A stretch of 64,000 nucleotides of DNA from Hippasteria phrygiana (Eukaryota > Echinodermata > Asteroidea > Valvatida > Goniasteridae): NCBI GenBank assembly GCA_037893225.1, contig JAZGUH010000322.1, positions 875,001 through 939,000 of the forward strand, in the 5' to 3' direction. A program made the translations under genes and the position numbers. Below, one piece after another: positions 33,007-64,000 of the stretch (its first letter is position 1; each line of letters starts with the position of its first letter). The notes beneath the pieces were generated by a model. That model was not told the DNA's origin and did no database searches. It saw only the letters and a program-made list of their open reading frames with translations.

Positions 33007-33399
33007 GGTATCTTGGTTTTGGATCGGGGTGTAAAAATCGCCAAATAGTTTGAAAGCAGGGGTGAGTACCGGTTGTGCAGTGAAGGCTTGCAATTAAACC
33101 TAAATTAAATTACATGTGACCTTATGTAATTAGACCCCGTGACCTACTTTTCATTGCTTTTATTCTTGGACCGGGTAAGGGCCAATACTATCCCAAATGT
33201 TGGCAACAACAGAAAATATTTACAGCAAACAATATTTAACATAATGCACGTTATTGTATTTCACTCCAATAGATAGAGAGCCGCAACAACAGTGTCGTGC
33301 GCATTTTCTACAATCTCCAACATAATGTATTAAGCATTTTGTATAATCTTCAAAATAATTCAAATTTAACTAAGTGAAGTAGGGTTAGGGCAATAATAA

Positions 33400-33525
33400 A
33401 TGTTACACAACTGCAAGCATCAAAAAACAAATCTACTGATCTATTATGAAATTCCTTTCTTGGCTGTAAATAATAGCCTCAAGCATCCTGTAAACTCATG
33501 GCACCTGGTGTGCTGTCAATTTTCC
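33400..33525. repeat. Dispersed repeat, second copy at 63895-64000
   Basis: TATGAAAT-CCTT-CTTG-CTGTAA-ATAATAG and GCATCCTGTAAACTCATGGCAC match the right edge of the window, where the copy runs off the end. Confidence 0.7.
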
Positions 33526-34324
33526 AAAAGAGTGAAATTGTTGTATCAGTTTCTAGCGATGGTCGGCGGACCATCGTTGGTCTAGTTCCCCAACCTGACA
33601 ATTCCCTGACGTCTATGATCAATTTGCTCCGTTTTGTCTTAAGTAGGGTCAGAGAACAAGACTACTTGGACAGCATATTTTTTCTCTTTAGTTTTTTTGA
33701 CATCTATATTTATATGCAAACAAAACTTTAAAGAGGTCAGTATTATAGTATTTGTTATTACACTTCTAAATATTCATGAGCTAATGGTACCAATTCATTG
33801 GTCAGTCAAGAATGACGCAACCAAAACAAATGTAGCTGTTTCGAAAAAAGGCATATCTCACGGGGTGTTATTGTTTAACCTCATCCCCCGGAGTCAAAAT
33901 CCAATACCTATTTTAATACACACGGTGCTGCACGGAAAAACGGGAAGTGGATATCGATCCCATAACAACCAGATGCAAGTTGACCGCGTCCATAGCACCG
34001 CGATTCGCTTCTCTTGACGATGAAGACACAAAGTGATTTTCCACAAAGATGCTAAGAAATACACGCTCCATTATTAGAGACCAATCGGTGAAGCTGCTGA
34101 ATACATATTGTGAAGAGAAACGTCTCGCTAATTCGGATGCGCTGTCATCAGACACGGAACTGGACAAATTGCTGGGCAAGTTTTATGCTATAATACACGG
34201 AAGCGGAATGGAGATTTCTATACAAAGACAAATTTGCAATCTATCAGGTATGGCCTCCTGCGTCACTTTGATACCACAAGAAATGTTGACATCGTGAATA
34301 TTTTTAGTCGGGGGGGGGGGGGGG

Positions 34325-34446
34325 GTGGGAAATAAAGGATCTATTTTTCCCTCGGTACCGGTACAGGCTACAGCCCCACCCTCCGGGTTTCGGGGTGGTA
34401 GGGCTGAAGCCATTACCGAGGGAAAAATAGATGCTGTATTTCCCCT
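34325..34446. repeat. Inverted repeat (ATCTATTTTTCCCTCGGTA arms)
   Basis: Arms ATCTATTTTTCCCTCGGTA and its inverse enclose a GC-rich centre that itself contains a GGGGTGG/CCACCC hairpin. Confidence 0.65.
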
Positions 34447-37104
34447 CTAACCGTGTAGTATTTGTATACTGTAAACTTTTAACCCCAAAATCTATTCATT
34501 TCTGAAAATTACAGCAAAAGCACATGTTGTACTGTATACTACCTTTACTGGAATATGATTAAGGTGTTGTGCATTGTCTATTATAGTTTAGTTTATTCAG
34601 TTTGTGGTGAATAATACATTTTTATAAATTGCTTCAATGATTGTATACTTTGGTAAGGGGGTATTTACCCCCCCCCCCCCCCCCTAATATTTTTAGAGTG
34701 GATTTTGTTCTCTTATAGGAACGGGGCCCGTAAGTACACAATCGACGCAACATTAAAATAATTTCCTTAATACTGCTGGCCCTAGTGTTCACTCACTGGA
34801 AATTATTGTGGCCCCCGTGCCCCCACTGAAAAATGTTAGTGTCCCCTGTGCCCCCACTGAAAAATGTTAGTGCCCCCTGTGTCCTAAAAATGTTAGTGCC
34901 CCTATATATCGAATGCCCTTTTTCACGTCTACCCCCCCCCCCCCCCCCCCCAATAAAAATTACCTTGCTACGCCTATGCTCTACAAACTATGAAAACCGA
35001 ATGTTGGAAGTGTTGGTTATGCCTCAATTAAAAGGAAAAAAAGCAAATCAAGGGAACTTTTTTGATAGTCCTGTTTGTTTAGAATGAAACCAAATTGTGT
35101 ATACACTGTGAAGTTGAGCGTGTGATTCCAAGTATAAAGTCAAGTCATCTTCAAGAAAAGTCAAGTCGGAAAGCCGATTTCTATTTTCAGAAATATACAC
35201 TTTTATTAATACTTAATTTGTATACAACTGCAGTTTTCTCACAAACTATCATAGTGAGCCAATACCTAAACAGGACAAGATAGTTCACTTTGGTGAAGCG
35301 CTGGTACAATAATCGCAGGTTGAAGCCCTCTTGTGTTTACTCTACAAATATAATGTCGGCCTATTACTTCTCGATTGGTCCAAAATAAGTAGAGGATTTC
35401 TTACTTTAATAGTTTTTAGTATTGTAACATTTAATATAAGTCTGATGAGTCTTAATAAATAGATAACACACGTGATTTGGTTAAAGGCGCCATTAAAAAA
35501 TAATCAAAACTACGTAAAACTATAGGCCTACATACAACAGACTATCAGATTGATATGAGTTTAAATAAACGACACGACAGCTATATTGTACAAATAATGT
35601 TTTTACTATCAAGAGAAATTTGAACATAATCACAAAAACTACGAGTGCGGATGACTTTTTTAATACTATAAATGGTGACAATTACATCGTTATTGCATTT
35701 TCCATTACGATAATCATCACAACATCGTCACTAAGATAATAATGGAGCAATCCATTAAGCCCCCCCCCCCCCCCCCCGACGTATTGACCAATAACAGCAT
35801 CGAGAGCAGCATGTCAATCGCCATATCAAACTTTGTATGACCATGCCGCGGCTGTGATTGGTCATTACGCCATTACGGGGAGGAGCTTAGCGGGTCAACC
35901 GTCAACCTTTAATACCGCTATCTCCACAATATTATTTTTGGGTGAGAGCCCATTTCTTTCCATTGGTGAATATGCATGCACGCAAACACCCCACAAAATG
36001 TTATTCAAAATGCAACATTTTGGGATGATTATGGAACTATTTTGTACATAGGCGTACCGATATTTTGATTTAATTATTGTAAGCCGCCCGACCTGTATAT
36101 TGAGGGCGTGTTCATTCAAAGCCAATAAGCTGTGAGGCTGGCTTAGTAGCTAGTTTTAAGACTTGCCCATTGTTATCTGAACCGCTTGGGTTCCGTGTGC
36201 TGTTTTCTTCGCAATAGTCGTGATTACTAAAATTTGCAAATGGGTTCCTTTGAGTTTTCACTTTTGCAAATTACATTATCTCTATTGTAAAATTGTTTGG
36301 GGTTTAAATACTAGTATTTGATTACAAGGTTTCGATATTAAGAAAAGAACAATATTTACACAGTCAAAAAGTTTACTTAAAAATAACATCTATATCTATT
36401 CATATCGACAGAAAATGCCGCCAACAGATTTCAGTTCATTGATAAACAAGGACTACGGTAAAACCGGCGACCTTTCCGACAAAAATAATGTGATTTAGTG
36501 AGGTTTGGCATGGTGAAGAGTACGAAAAGAGAGAAATTTAGAGAAGTGTGGTTCTTAGACGACCTGGAGAAATAAACTCGACGGTTCGGTCCGTATGCTC
36601 TGACCATCGTCAGGGGAAATTTGTTAATGCCAATGAACTTCCTTGACCAATGGTAACGACATTCTTGTTTTATGACAATGAAATTGACGGCAGCCATTAT
36701 TCAAAACACGCCAGTAAAGGTTTCATTTTATACAAGGCTCAAAACGTAGATGATGTCTTGGAAGAAAGATATCGGCGCCATTATACACGTGCAGACTCGG
36801 CATTACAATAACTTATATGCTCCTCTGAGCTTCTCTAAAATCGCACTGAGGGTATGATCTGAATTTGAACTTCATGAAGAAACTGCAATTCTTTTAAAAT
36901 GTTATTCCCTCCGATCCGTTTAGGGGATTACTTGCGGAGGAAAACTGGGGGGGGGGGGGGGGGGGGAGTCACCAAACACGACATTCTGTATTTAAGTTCA
37001 CAAGCCCTAAACGTAATGGCCCCGTGTCATGTCGCAGCCGTGAAAACAAAAACAATATAAAGGAAAGGACGATCCGGTAGAAGGTTCAAAGACAGTTTAG
37101 GGAA

Positions 37105-56944
<19,840 letters not shown>

Positions 56945-57326
56945 ATCTCACCTGAAAGCAGAAAAAATATGTTGGAAATTACTGAGTGACAGATGATGTC
57001 AGGAGGTCATCGCACATGCGCAGTTGCTGTCGTCTTTTTCAGGCAATAAGGTGCATCGCTGGTTGTTATCTGTATATTAGGCTCTTTTCTGTTTATTATA
57101 ATACAATTGTTTACAGTCGCCAGCTAGACACAGATAAATATTGAAGATAGCACTTTAAAGACTAACTAAAAATAGAAATATGGCATGGGCTAGGCTTTAG
57201 CAGCTACAGCTTCTTCAGTATGCAGTGAAGACAGTTGAAATCGATGTTGGATACAACATTACGAAGTTTTAGTTGTTAGTTATGAAACCTTCAAATGTAT
57301 TGGGGCTGTGTGGAAAATTAAAGAGG

Positions 57327-57710
57327 ATGTTGATTGCTGAGAGATGTCTGCGTCATTTTGTACTTTTATGTAGATTGCGTATAAAACAGCCAATTATTTC
57401 TACCATGAAATAACAAAAAAGTGATTTTTGAAAGCTAATTTTTATTAAGTCCCCTCTAACCCGTCGGTGCAATTTGTCTAAAAGTCGTCGCTGTGGCAGA
57501 CACAAAAGGGGAGTTCGTCTTATGACGTCAGATCTGTTTACTTCCCGCAGCGATGACTTTTAGACAAATGGCCCCAGCCGGCTATGCTGCGCTAGAGGGG
57601 ACTTGATAAAAATAGCTCTCAAAAGTCACTTTGTTATTTCATGGCAGAAACAATACGCAATCTAGACGTAAAATTGCAAAATGACGCAGACTTCTCTCAG
57701 CAATCAACAT
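57327..57710. mobile_element. Hairpin element upstream of the MMP gene
   Basis: Inverted arms starting ATGTTGATTGCTGAGAGA and covering about 150 bases each; the loop carries a CG-rich stretch. TTAAAGAGG directly before the left arm resembles the TTAA families, but the right side is degenerate. Confidence 0.65.
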
Positions 57711-58202
57711 ATAATTTATCCCCGGAACAAGTAGAGAAACACAGAAATATTGAAGAGAAATGATGTGCCTCGATCGAGCTGAAGGTGACTTGCGTCAACA
57801 TACTCTGTTTAATGTTCCAGAGAGCCAATTATGACCCACAAGTCCTTCATGTTAATTACCTCCGGTCGCGAAAACTAGTCACATAATTATAACATTGCCC
57901 CATGCAGAATATCGACTACCACAACATGGGTTTTCTGCACATCAACAAACAGCATGCGTTACGTAAGAGGCTGTAACACGTCTGATTGGTTGTCCAGTGT
58001 CCACTGATTACGATGCAACAGCACACCCACTATAATTTACCCAGGTACGCTTGTCAAACTTAAGTCTATATTACAGAATACCTGATTTAGATCGGCAGTA
58101 AATTTAAACGCTAATTCGCAGTAATTGTCCTGTATTTCCCCTTTTTCGTCTGATCAGACACCAACCAAACCCTTTTATCCAGAGCCAAACTCTTCAACTT
58201 AA

Positions 58203-59571
58203 AGAGGAACTAAAACGCCAATTTTATTTTTGCCTTTTTGGACTTTTCCGACAGTTTAAATACTCTTTTAACTGATGGAGATTAGTTTGCAGTTAAGAAA
58301 AAAGGGTTGTTATTCTGAACCATTTATCCTGTTTCGCGAAAGCTCATTATATATGTTAAATGTATGTACGTGACCCCGTGACGTACACGTGTAGAGTCGG
58401 TTGATGCTACAGCCAAACACTATGCATGTACGTACGTGGAGTTGATGCTGCTGAAGAGTTTTTGTCGACCTAACTCCTCCGTTTTCCCGTCTATTTTGTC
58501 TAATTTTGATATTATTTCAGTATGAGCATGGTTCTGAGATAATCATTATGCCTCGATCGTGTGTAGTTGGGGGTTGTACGAGGAACAGCGACAAAAACCC
58601 TGACCTAACCTTACTGCGATTCCCAGTGCTGAATGGAGCTCAAAGGCGACAGTGGGTCCGCTTTGTAGACAATACAATATCTGATTTTGGGCTGTCGAAA
58701 TGGTCGAAAATATGTGCAGAACATTTCGCCAAAGACTGTATAGATGATAGTGTTAGTATGAAAACTCAGCTGGGTTTGAAGGCACAATTCCGTTTGAAGG
58801 CTGGAGCCATTCCAACTCTAAAGGCACTGAGCATTCCAATCGTGTCCCGGACTCACGCGCACCACCGCGACGACGTTCCCTGCGGTTGCCGTCTCGAGCA
58901 GCCAGAGCCCCGGTCGTCTCCCTGTCCACGCTCGCTTGACTCAACATGCATTGTACACGTACGGTACCGCATGCGCTGCATGCGATTGAGTCTGGTACCT
59001 TATAACAGAAATTGTGTGTATAGTTCTGAGAAGGTGCGGGTCCTTATGAGGGCTGCATAAGCAAAGTCGCCAGACTAGAGTATAGCATCAGCTCACACAC
59101 AACTCACCGCGCAGGTCCCAATAGAAGCCGACTGCAAACAAAGGAAAGTATGACTCATAACTAGCTTTTCAGCAAGAACAAGCCTACAACCCCATTCTAA
59201 ATGTGTCTCACAAAGATGTCAACACTTTAAAATATGTTTATCGTAGTGTTACTCCTGAATCATGAGCAAAAAGCACAGCAAGTAATACTAGCCTTAGACA
59301 AAAAAATACGTACAGACTCTACGTAAAACATTGTCGTATAATACAGTGACGTCATATGTTTCTACACGTATACGTCAATACTCGCGCGATACGGCACGCA
59401 GTTGACCTCGGCCTTTTCTGAATCGAGTCAAAGTGGCTCAGAAAGAAAAGGCTCAAAAATATTCTTTTTGATTTTTCAGAATCATGAAACTTGTTACATT
59501 AGTTTTGGGGAGGCATAAACTATCAGATAAGTCAAAAAAGTCAAAAAAAAAATTGGCGTTTTAGTTGGTCT
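58203..59571. mobile_element. TTAA-flanked element carrying a THAP open reading frame
   Basis: TTAA at 58199-58202 and 59572-59575; ends AGAGGAACTAAAACGCCAAT and AGACCAACTAAAACGCCAAT in inverted orientation, similarity continuing for some 50 bases. The right end also resembles that of the 4064-6341 element (both include GGGGAGGCATAA), so the two belong to one family. Confidence 0.87.
58548..59060 (+). CDS. THAP-domain ORF within a TTAA element
   Basis: From MPRSC onward (170 codons): C5, C10, W36, C56, H59 and AIPT (87-90) make a complete C2CH THAP finger. The ORF could start 14 codons earlier, but MPRSC is the usual THAP start, and an AG acceptor lies just upstream at 58520. After the finger the tail is Cys/Arg-rich and unlike any transposase, perhaps read-through into non-coding element DNA. 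Confidence 0.75.
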   Translation: MPRSCVVGGCTRNSDKNPDLTLLRFPVLNGAQRRQWVRFVDNTISDFGLSKWSKICAEHFAKDCIDDSVSMKTQLGLKAQFRLKAGAIPTLKALSIPIVSRTHAHHRDDVPCGCRLEQPEPRSSPCPRSLDSTCIVHVRYRMRCMRLSLVPYNRNCVYSSEKVRVLMRAA

Positions 59572-60559
59572 TTAAAGTCGCTCCAAAGGAAAATTTCCAG
59601 TTGGATTCCATTTTGCCAAGCAGAGTCGTTTATAACTGACTCCAAATGACCGTAACCCAAGCTGTAATTGAGAAAAGCTACAACAAACACGCCGCGACAC
59701 CCCTAGACACAATTCGTCTCAGCCAACAGTATTAGCGGCTACGGTTTCAGCTCTGCAAGACATTCACCTCAATAACTTTGCTTTGCAATGAAGTTGCTCA
59801 AGATATAAAGTTTAAGTTCATTTCAAAGAAAATGCGGGTACGAAACAGACCGTTGGCTTTGCAAACCCACAGTGACAATGGTGTGTTGGATTCGAGTCCT
59901 ACAATCCGAGTACCAAGTTCTCCGAGTACATTTACAGTCGAGTATGGGCAGAGTATACACCATAAGAAACAAAAATGCCAAGTTAAATTCTGAACATTAT
60001 TATAACGTTCAGGAGACTGACTATTTCAGGAGACTGACTATTTCACTTTATTTTCATGTTTTTGTTTTACCTTTTACACAAACATGATGAACCTACTCAA
60101 AAAGTTGTACATGTGATTGAGCCAGAAATTACTCCTTTTGGGAATTTATCCAACAGCCCAAGAACTGTTTATGTATGTGTACTTTCGAGGCCGAAGGTGC
60201 AGTATCAAAAGAGAAAATAGTCGATTGTATTCCCGAATACGGGTATCGAGTACCGGGTACAAAATGCCGAGTCCGGGTACGAGTCTGAGTACACAAAGCC
60301 GAGTACGTGCCGAGTCCAATTTTTCTTCGAGTACTGAAAATCGAGTTTGGGCCCAGTACTTAGTGGGACTCGAGTTGTACTCGAGTACGACTACGAGTTC
60401 GAGTACTCCAACACTGCCGAGTTGATCGTGCTGGCGGCTGGTTGAGTGAATTTCAGCTTGTTCAAGGTTTATTTTATTCAGTTATTTATTTCTCATTTAT
60501 CCTGGGTAACCTGATAAATGCATTATTTAGTACTTTTCTCCATCAGGGCCCAGTTTGAA

Positions 60560-60745
60560 TTAAGAGAAGACGACGAAGGAAATTTTAGTTTAAGTAGCGG
60601 GAGTAAGACCCTAGACCAATTATTCTTGGGGAAACCCACGAAATCAGATAGGGACTGAAACCCAATCCCCAGAGTGCACCTGGTGAGAATCGAACCAGGG
60701 TCACCAGAGGTGGAAGGCGAGGAAAGAACCACTACACCAACCTAA
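60560..60745 (-). mobile_element. tRNA-derived SINE (family C)
   Basis: Minus strand: GGTTGGTGTAGTGGTTCTTT, CCTCGCCTTCCACCTCTGG, B box GGTTCGATTCTC, then TTTCAGTCCCTATCTGATTT and CCTTCGTCGTCTTC. The head looks like a Glu/Gly-type tRNA. Confidence 0.75.
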
Positions 60746-61126
60746 CAGTTTATGCACATATAAATGCTTAGTGCAAATGTTGTCTTTGTTCCTTATTTAT
60801 GCATCTGATTTCACAAAAAATTACTTCAAATTCATATCTGAAATCTCCAGTTTGTCTGCATTCTCTATATTGATCAGAGGAGGACCGATACGCTGCACGC
60901 CTTCCTTATTAAACTTTAAAACTTAATTTTAATCCTTTGGCTTTCTTTACAAAATCAAGAAGGTCACTGCAATCAAGAGTTGACTGAATTGTTGCCTAGA
61001 TGGTGAAATATGTTATCCACGATAGCCTTACCTGTGCTTGAGTTCTACTGCCTTTGACTGATATCAGAAACACCGTGAACGGTAAGCTGTATGCCAGTCT
61101 CGAAGTCTGCAAAGTCCTTGTGCCTC

Positions 61127-61615
61127 TCAATGCATCGTGCTGGAAAATGTCACCGATGTTTCCAGTCCTTGACAACATATGCAGCTGCAGAGCAGGAGTA
61201 AGCCGGAGTCTATTATGAGGAGATTACGCTTCATGTTATCATCAGCTGTGACTAGGTGACCACTATTAATGTCTAGACTCCCGATGCGATCTCCATCTTC
61301 CTCCAACCAACCATCCAAACAGTGAGCTCTTCTGAGCCGAGCGGCACAAACCATAGACGGCAGCTGGAGCACTGCAGAACCGCACACATCTGCACCGAAT
61401 GGGTCGAAGATGACTCCTTCGACGTACATCAGTCTCCTTCGACTTGGGAGAGCAAGTGAACCACAGAGGCCTCTCGATCTGGCCGCTGCCTCGATATGGC
61501 TCAGGACTATCCAAGCAGCGACGAAATAATGAGGAACGCCGCCTGATCTGACTTGGTGATTAAAGGCCTTCAGCGTTCCTTGCAAAAACGTTTGATGGCG
61601 CAACAATAATAACAA
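61127..61615 (-). other. Open frame of 162 codons, not recognised
   Basis: Slightly more GC-rich than its surroundings. Contains YVEGVIFDPFGADVCGSAVL and LDGWLEEDGDRIGSLDI, which look protein-like, but no domain is recognised and another minus-strand frame is also open. No clean splice sites were assigned. It could be a lone exon or a relic; low confidence that it codes. Confidence 0.2.
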
Positions 61616-62959
61616 ACAGCCGCCGGAGGGGTGAGCTGGGAAGGTCAGCAGGTCAACAGATACAAATCCAGCTACTTAAGCCCCCAAATGGTATCTTAAT
61701 CCGCCAAAGCTTCAAATTGTGACGTCTAGTTTTAAAATCAAAGTCCACGACTGTTTTATGTTTAAAAAAGGTTGGTGAAAAATAGGAGTGTATAAAATAA
61801 TAAAATTGTGGATTTTTTGTAACATCATTTCCATCATTAGGGACTGGCCACGGACGGAGTACATTGCTTAAATGAGTTCGACACGCTACAATCAATTTGT
61901 ATATTTCATCTAACATCTAATCTGAAATCATTTCAACCTCCGTAGGGAAAAGCTTTAGCCCCCATCAAAATACCATGACGTGTATTAGAATTACATCTGT
62001 CATTTCTATAGTGTTCTTCTGGCAACTGGGAAAACGTGTAGGTCAAAGGTTTGTCTTCTAACATGAACATTTATTTATCTTACAACCCTAATTAATCATT
62101 TTCTTCGATTGTTTTTCTATTTTCCAAAGCCTGGATAGATCTACCCAAATGACAGCCGGTACGTTCTAGTAGGCGGTATGTTTTGCACTTTACATGCTAT
62201 CATTTTATGCCGGTGTCATATGAAAATCAGACTCCTACGAAAATCGGACTCAGTTTTACCTATTATTGGTTAAACCCTCTCACGTGACCGGCCACTAATT
62301 ATCTTGGGAAAAAATGGAAACAAATCAAATCAAATCTTCACTTAGGCATGTGCAGTACCACCAATGAGCCCATATTTCATAGTGACTGAAATTCACGCAA
62401 CACCGGTTCAGTTTCACCCGCACTTTAACTTCAAGTCTTGTGATCTTTAAAAAGAGGAAATAATTGAAGGTGAGTCAATTCTATACTTGGATACTTGTGG
62501 TATTCAGGCGAATGAGCTGGAGGTAATGCCTATCATATGGAGAGTCTGCTGCGGTCTGTTATGGCTTATTTAACATCAGTTATAGCAGAGAGCTGTAGGC
62601 CTACACGTGCAAATTCATTTTCTTTTTACATTTTGCGTTCGTCTTTAAATCGTGTAAAACCTTGTAAATTCTTGTACAATCCTGTAAGTTCTTGTTTCTT
62701 CACATTTTGGCGACATTTTGAATTACCAACCCCATCACCCTTACGATTTTCCTGGGCCTAGATCTAAACAGAGGATAATTCTGGCAACAAATTCCAGAGA
62801 AATTATCCCAATTTTCAGACCTATAGACCCAAGCGGGGTAACTTCCACCGTCGGTAAGACCAACTCACCTCCCCAAATAACACGTTAATTGTAACTGTCG
62901 ATGCTAATTTTTGTCTCCTTAAATTTAACGATTATGGGCATAATTGTTGGTACTTTTCG

Positions 62960-63197
62960 GCAGAGTTGTATTCGAGTCCCTGCAAGTCCTTTCACAAGTC
63001 CCTGCAAGTCCCTGAAAGTCCATCACAAGCCCTCCAGTCCTAATCCCAATCACAAGCTATTCAAATGAGCTGTGACAAAGGCATTCCTTTGTCATTGTTC
63101 ATCTAGTTACTTGTGACCGGCTTTATGAAAGCACTTCTGGACTGGGCTTGTGAAAGGACTTGTGAAAGGACTTGCAGGGACTCGAATACAACTCTGC
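62960..63197. repeat. Large hairpin (GCAGAGTTGTATTCGAGTCC arms)
   Basis: Arms of about 40-60 bases, nearly perfect at the outer ends, with internal AAGTCCYTGC/TTTCACAAGT reiterations. Likely a non-coding MITE or foldback repeat. Confidence 0.75.
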
Positions 63198-64000
63198 TTT
63201 TCGGTTAAAATTAAAAATCTTGGGTGCAGATCGATTATCTGCGATACAAGTCCGCCCTAAATAAGACATGAACGCAAAACCATGAGTGACTTTTCAATAG
63301 CGAATAACACTCAGATAAAAATGAACGTTTTAGCATTTATTGCATTACCAAGATATGCTTCTTGGTAATGAAGAGGATCACAATTGTGGGTATAATTAAC
63401 ATACAGTAATATTTCCCCTTAAAAAAAATAAAATGATTGTATCGGTACTTCAAGTAATCAGAAAATTTCTTCATTTTGTTTCTTCTGAAGTACAGCAGAA
63501 AATCGGACAACTTTTCTGTAGAGTGTTCTTTATTGAGCTGTGTCTCAACCGAGAGTCGAAAATTTGGCTATAACGAAAATCGATTATTTGCAAATTGTGG
63601 ACCAAATGTAGCTGTCGAGACACATTGACTATGAGAAGTGGCCAGGGGCGTATTCATTAACTGGCTTCGGTGCGTCTGATCCCCAGTAGACGAGCCGAGC
63701 TGTGCCCCTGTCGGCCGCCATCAGGCACCGGTAAGAATGACTGGACGCAATACGAAACTTGGGGTTCAAGTGCGATCGGTGAGTGCCCCCAAAACCTCCA
63801 AAGAATTAATGGAAAATGTGGGCGGAAATACGAGACCGCCATGTTTTTCATTGTACACCCATGTTGCGCCTTATGTTTAATTTTTTTTTAGAATAAAAGG
63901 TATTTATACAACATTTGCAAACAACTTAAAAACAATTATGAAATACCTTACTTGACTGTAAGTAAATAATAGTCTAACGCATCCTGTGAAATCATGGCAC

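Larger units (their letters stand above)
33007..37104. other. Spacer between GPCR and MMP 3' ends
   Basis: Convergent intergenic region with dispersed repeats, five long G/C runs (34310, 34670, 34932, 35760, 36949) and no recognised gene. Confidence 0.55.
59576..64000. other. Right flank, repeat-rich
   Basis: Degenerate CGAGTA-rich stretch (59885-60420), SINE at 60560, unrecognised ORF at 61127, inverted dispersed repeats and a large hairpin. No supported gene. Confidence 0.55.

Noticed and set aside
32530..33093. 187-codon frame antisense to the GPCR
   Set aside because: Shadow of the GC-rich GPCR coding strand; no domain.
33583..33664. Another TAGTC element
   Set aside because: Ends TAGTTCCCC / AGACTA resemble the 25109 family, but the 9-base flanks do not match; probably a decayed fragment.

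Overview
The window is nuclear DNA from an animal. Genes are split by GT..AG introns, a single-exon rhodopsin-type GPCR is present, and intergenic and intronic DNA is packed with short inverted-repeat transposons, tRNA-derived SINEs, microsatellites and many long poly(G)/poly(C) runs. Gene content (CYP2-type P450, hemopexin MMP, THAP exons) and the hairpin MITEs point to a marine invertebrate deuterostome, most likely an echinoderm. That assignment is inference, because no species marker was read.

Three host genes can be assembled with every splice phase agreeing. (1) 7818-12157, minus: a complete six-exon cytochrome P450 (506 aa, CYP2-like) with a TATA box, a poly(A) signal and a tandem partial duplicate of its fifth exon. 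(2) 32011-33006, plus: an intronless 331-aa class A GPCR. (3) 37105-56944, minus: a complete eight-exon secreted matrix metalloproteinase (521 aa: signal peptide, cysteine-switch prodomain, furin site, zinc catalytic domain, hemopexin domain) spread over about 20 kb.

Most of the rest is mobile DNA, and several elements can be delimited to the base by terminal inverted repeats (TIRs) plus target-site duplications (TSDs). Three TTAA-flanked elements (4064-6341, 30267-31348, 58203-59571) look Kolobok-like, and two of them carry a THAP-domain reading frame. A 4.5-kb element (21454-25938) with a 28-bp TIR and a near-perfect 9-bp TSD carries a third THAP first exon and has been invaded by other elements. 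Four elements start TAGTC and have perfect 9-bp TSDs, as MULEs do (14773-15614, 21877-22976, 22243-22423, 25109-25440). The first carries a broken piece of a RecQ-like helicase, including its ATP-binding loop. Two hAT-type MITE families carry long G-runs just inside one end. Mariner-type, Harbinger-type and hairpin MITEs, and at least three SINE families, fill introns and spacers.

Layout: 1-4060 repeats; 4064-6341 TTAA element with a broken IS630-type transposase; 7713-12209 P450; 12.2-21.4 kb nested MITEs, SINEs and microsatellites; 21.4-26 kb nested transposon stack; 26-31.4 kb satellites, a broken ORF and a THAP element; 32-33 kb GPCR; 33-37 kb repeats; 37.1-56.9 kb MMP with repeat-filled introns; 57.3-59.6 kb hairpin element and THAP element; 59.6-64 kb SINE and dispersed repeats. 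The three host genes look functionally unrelated.
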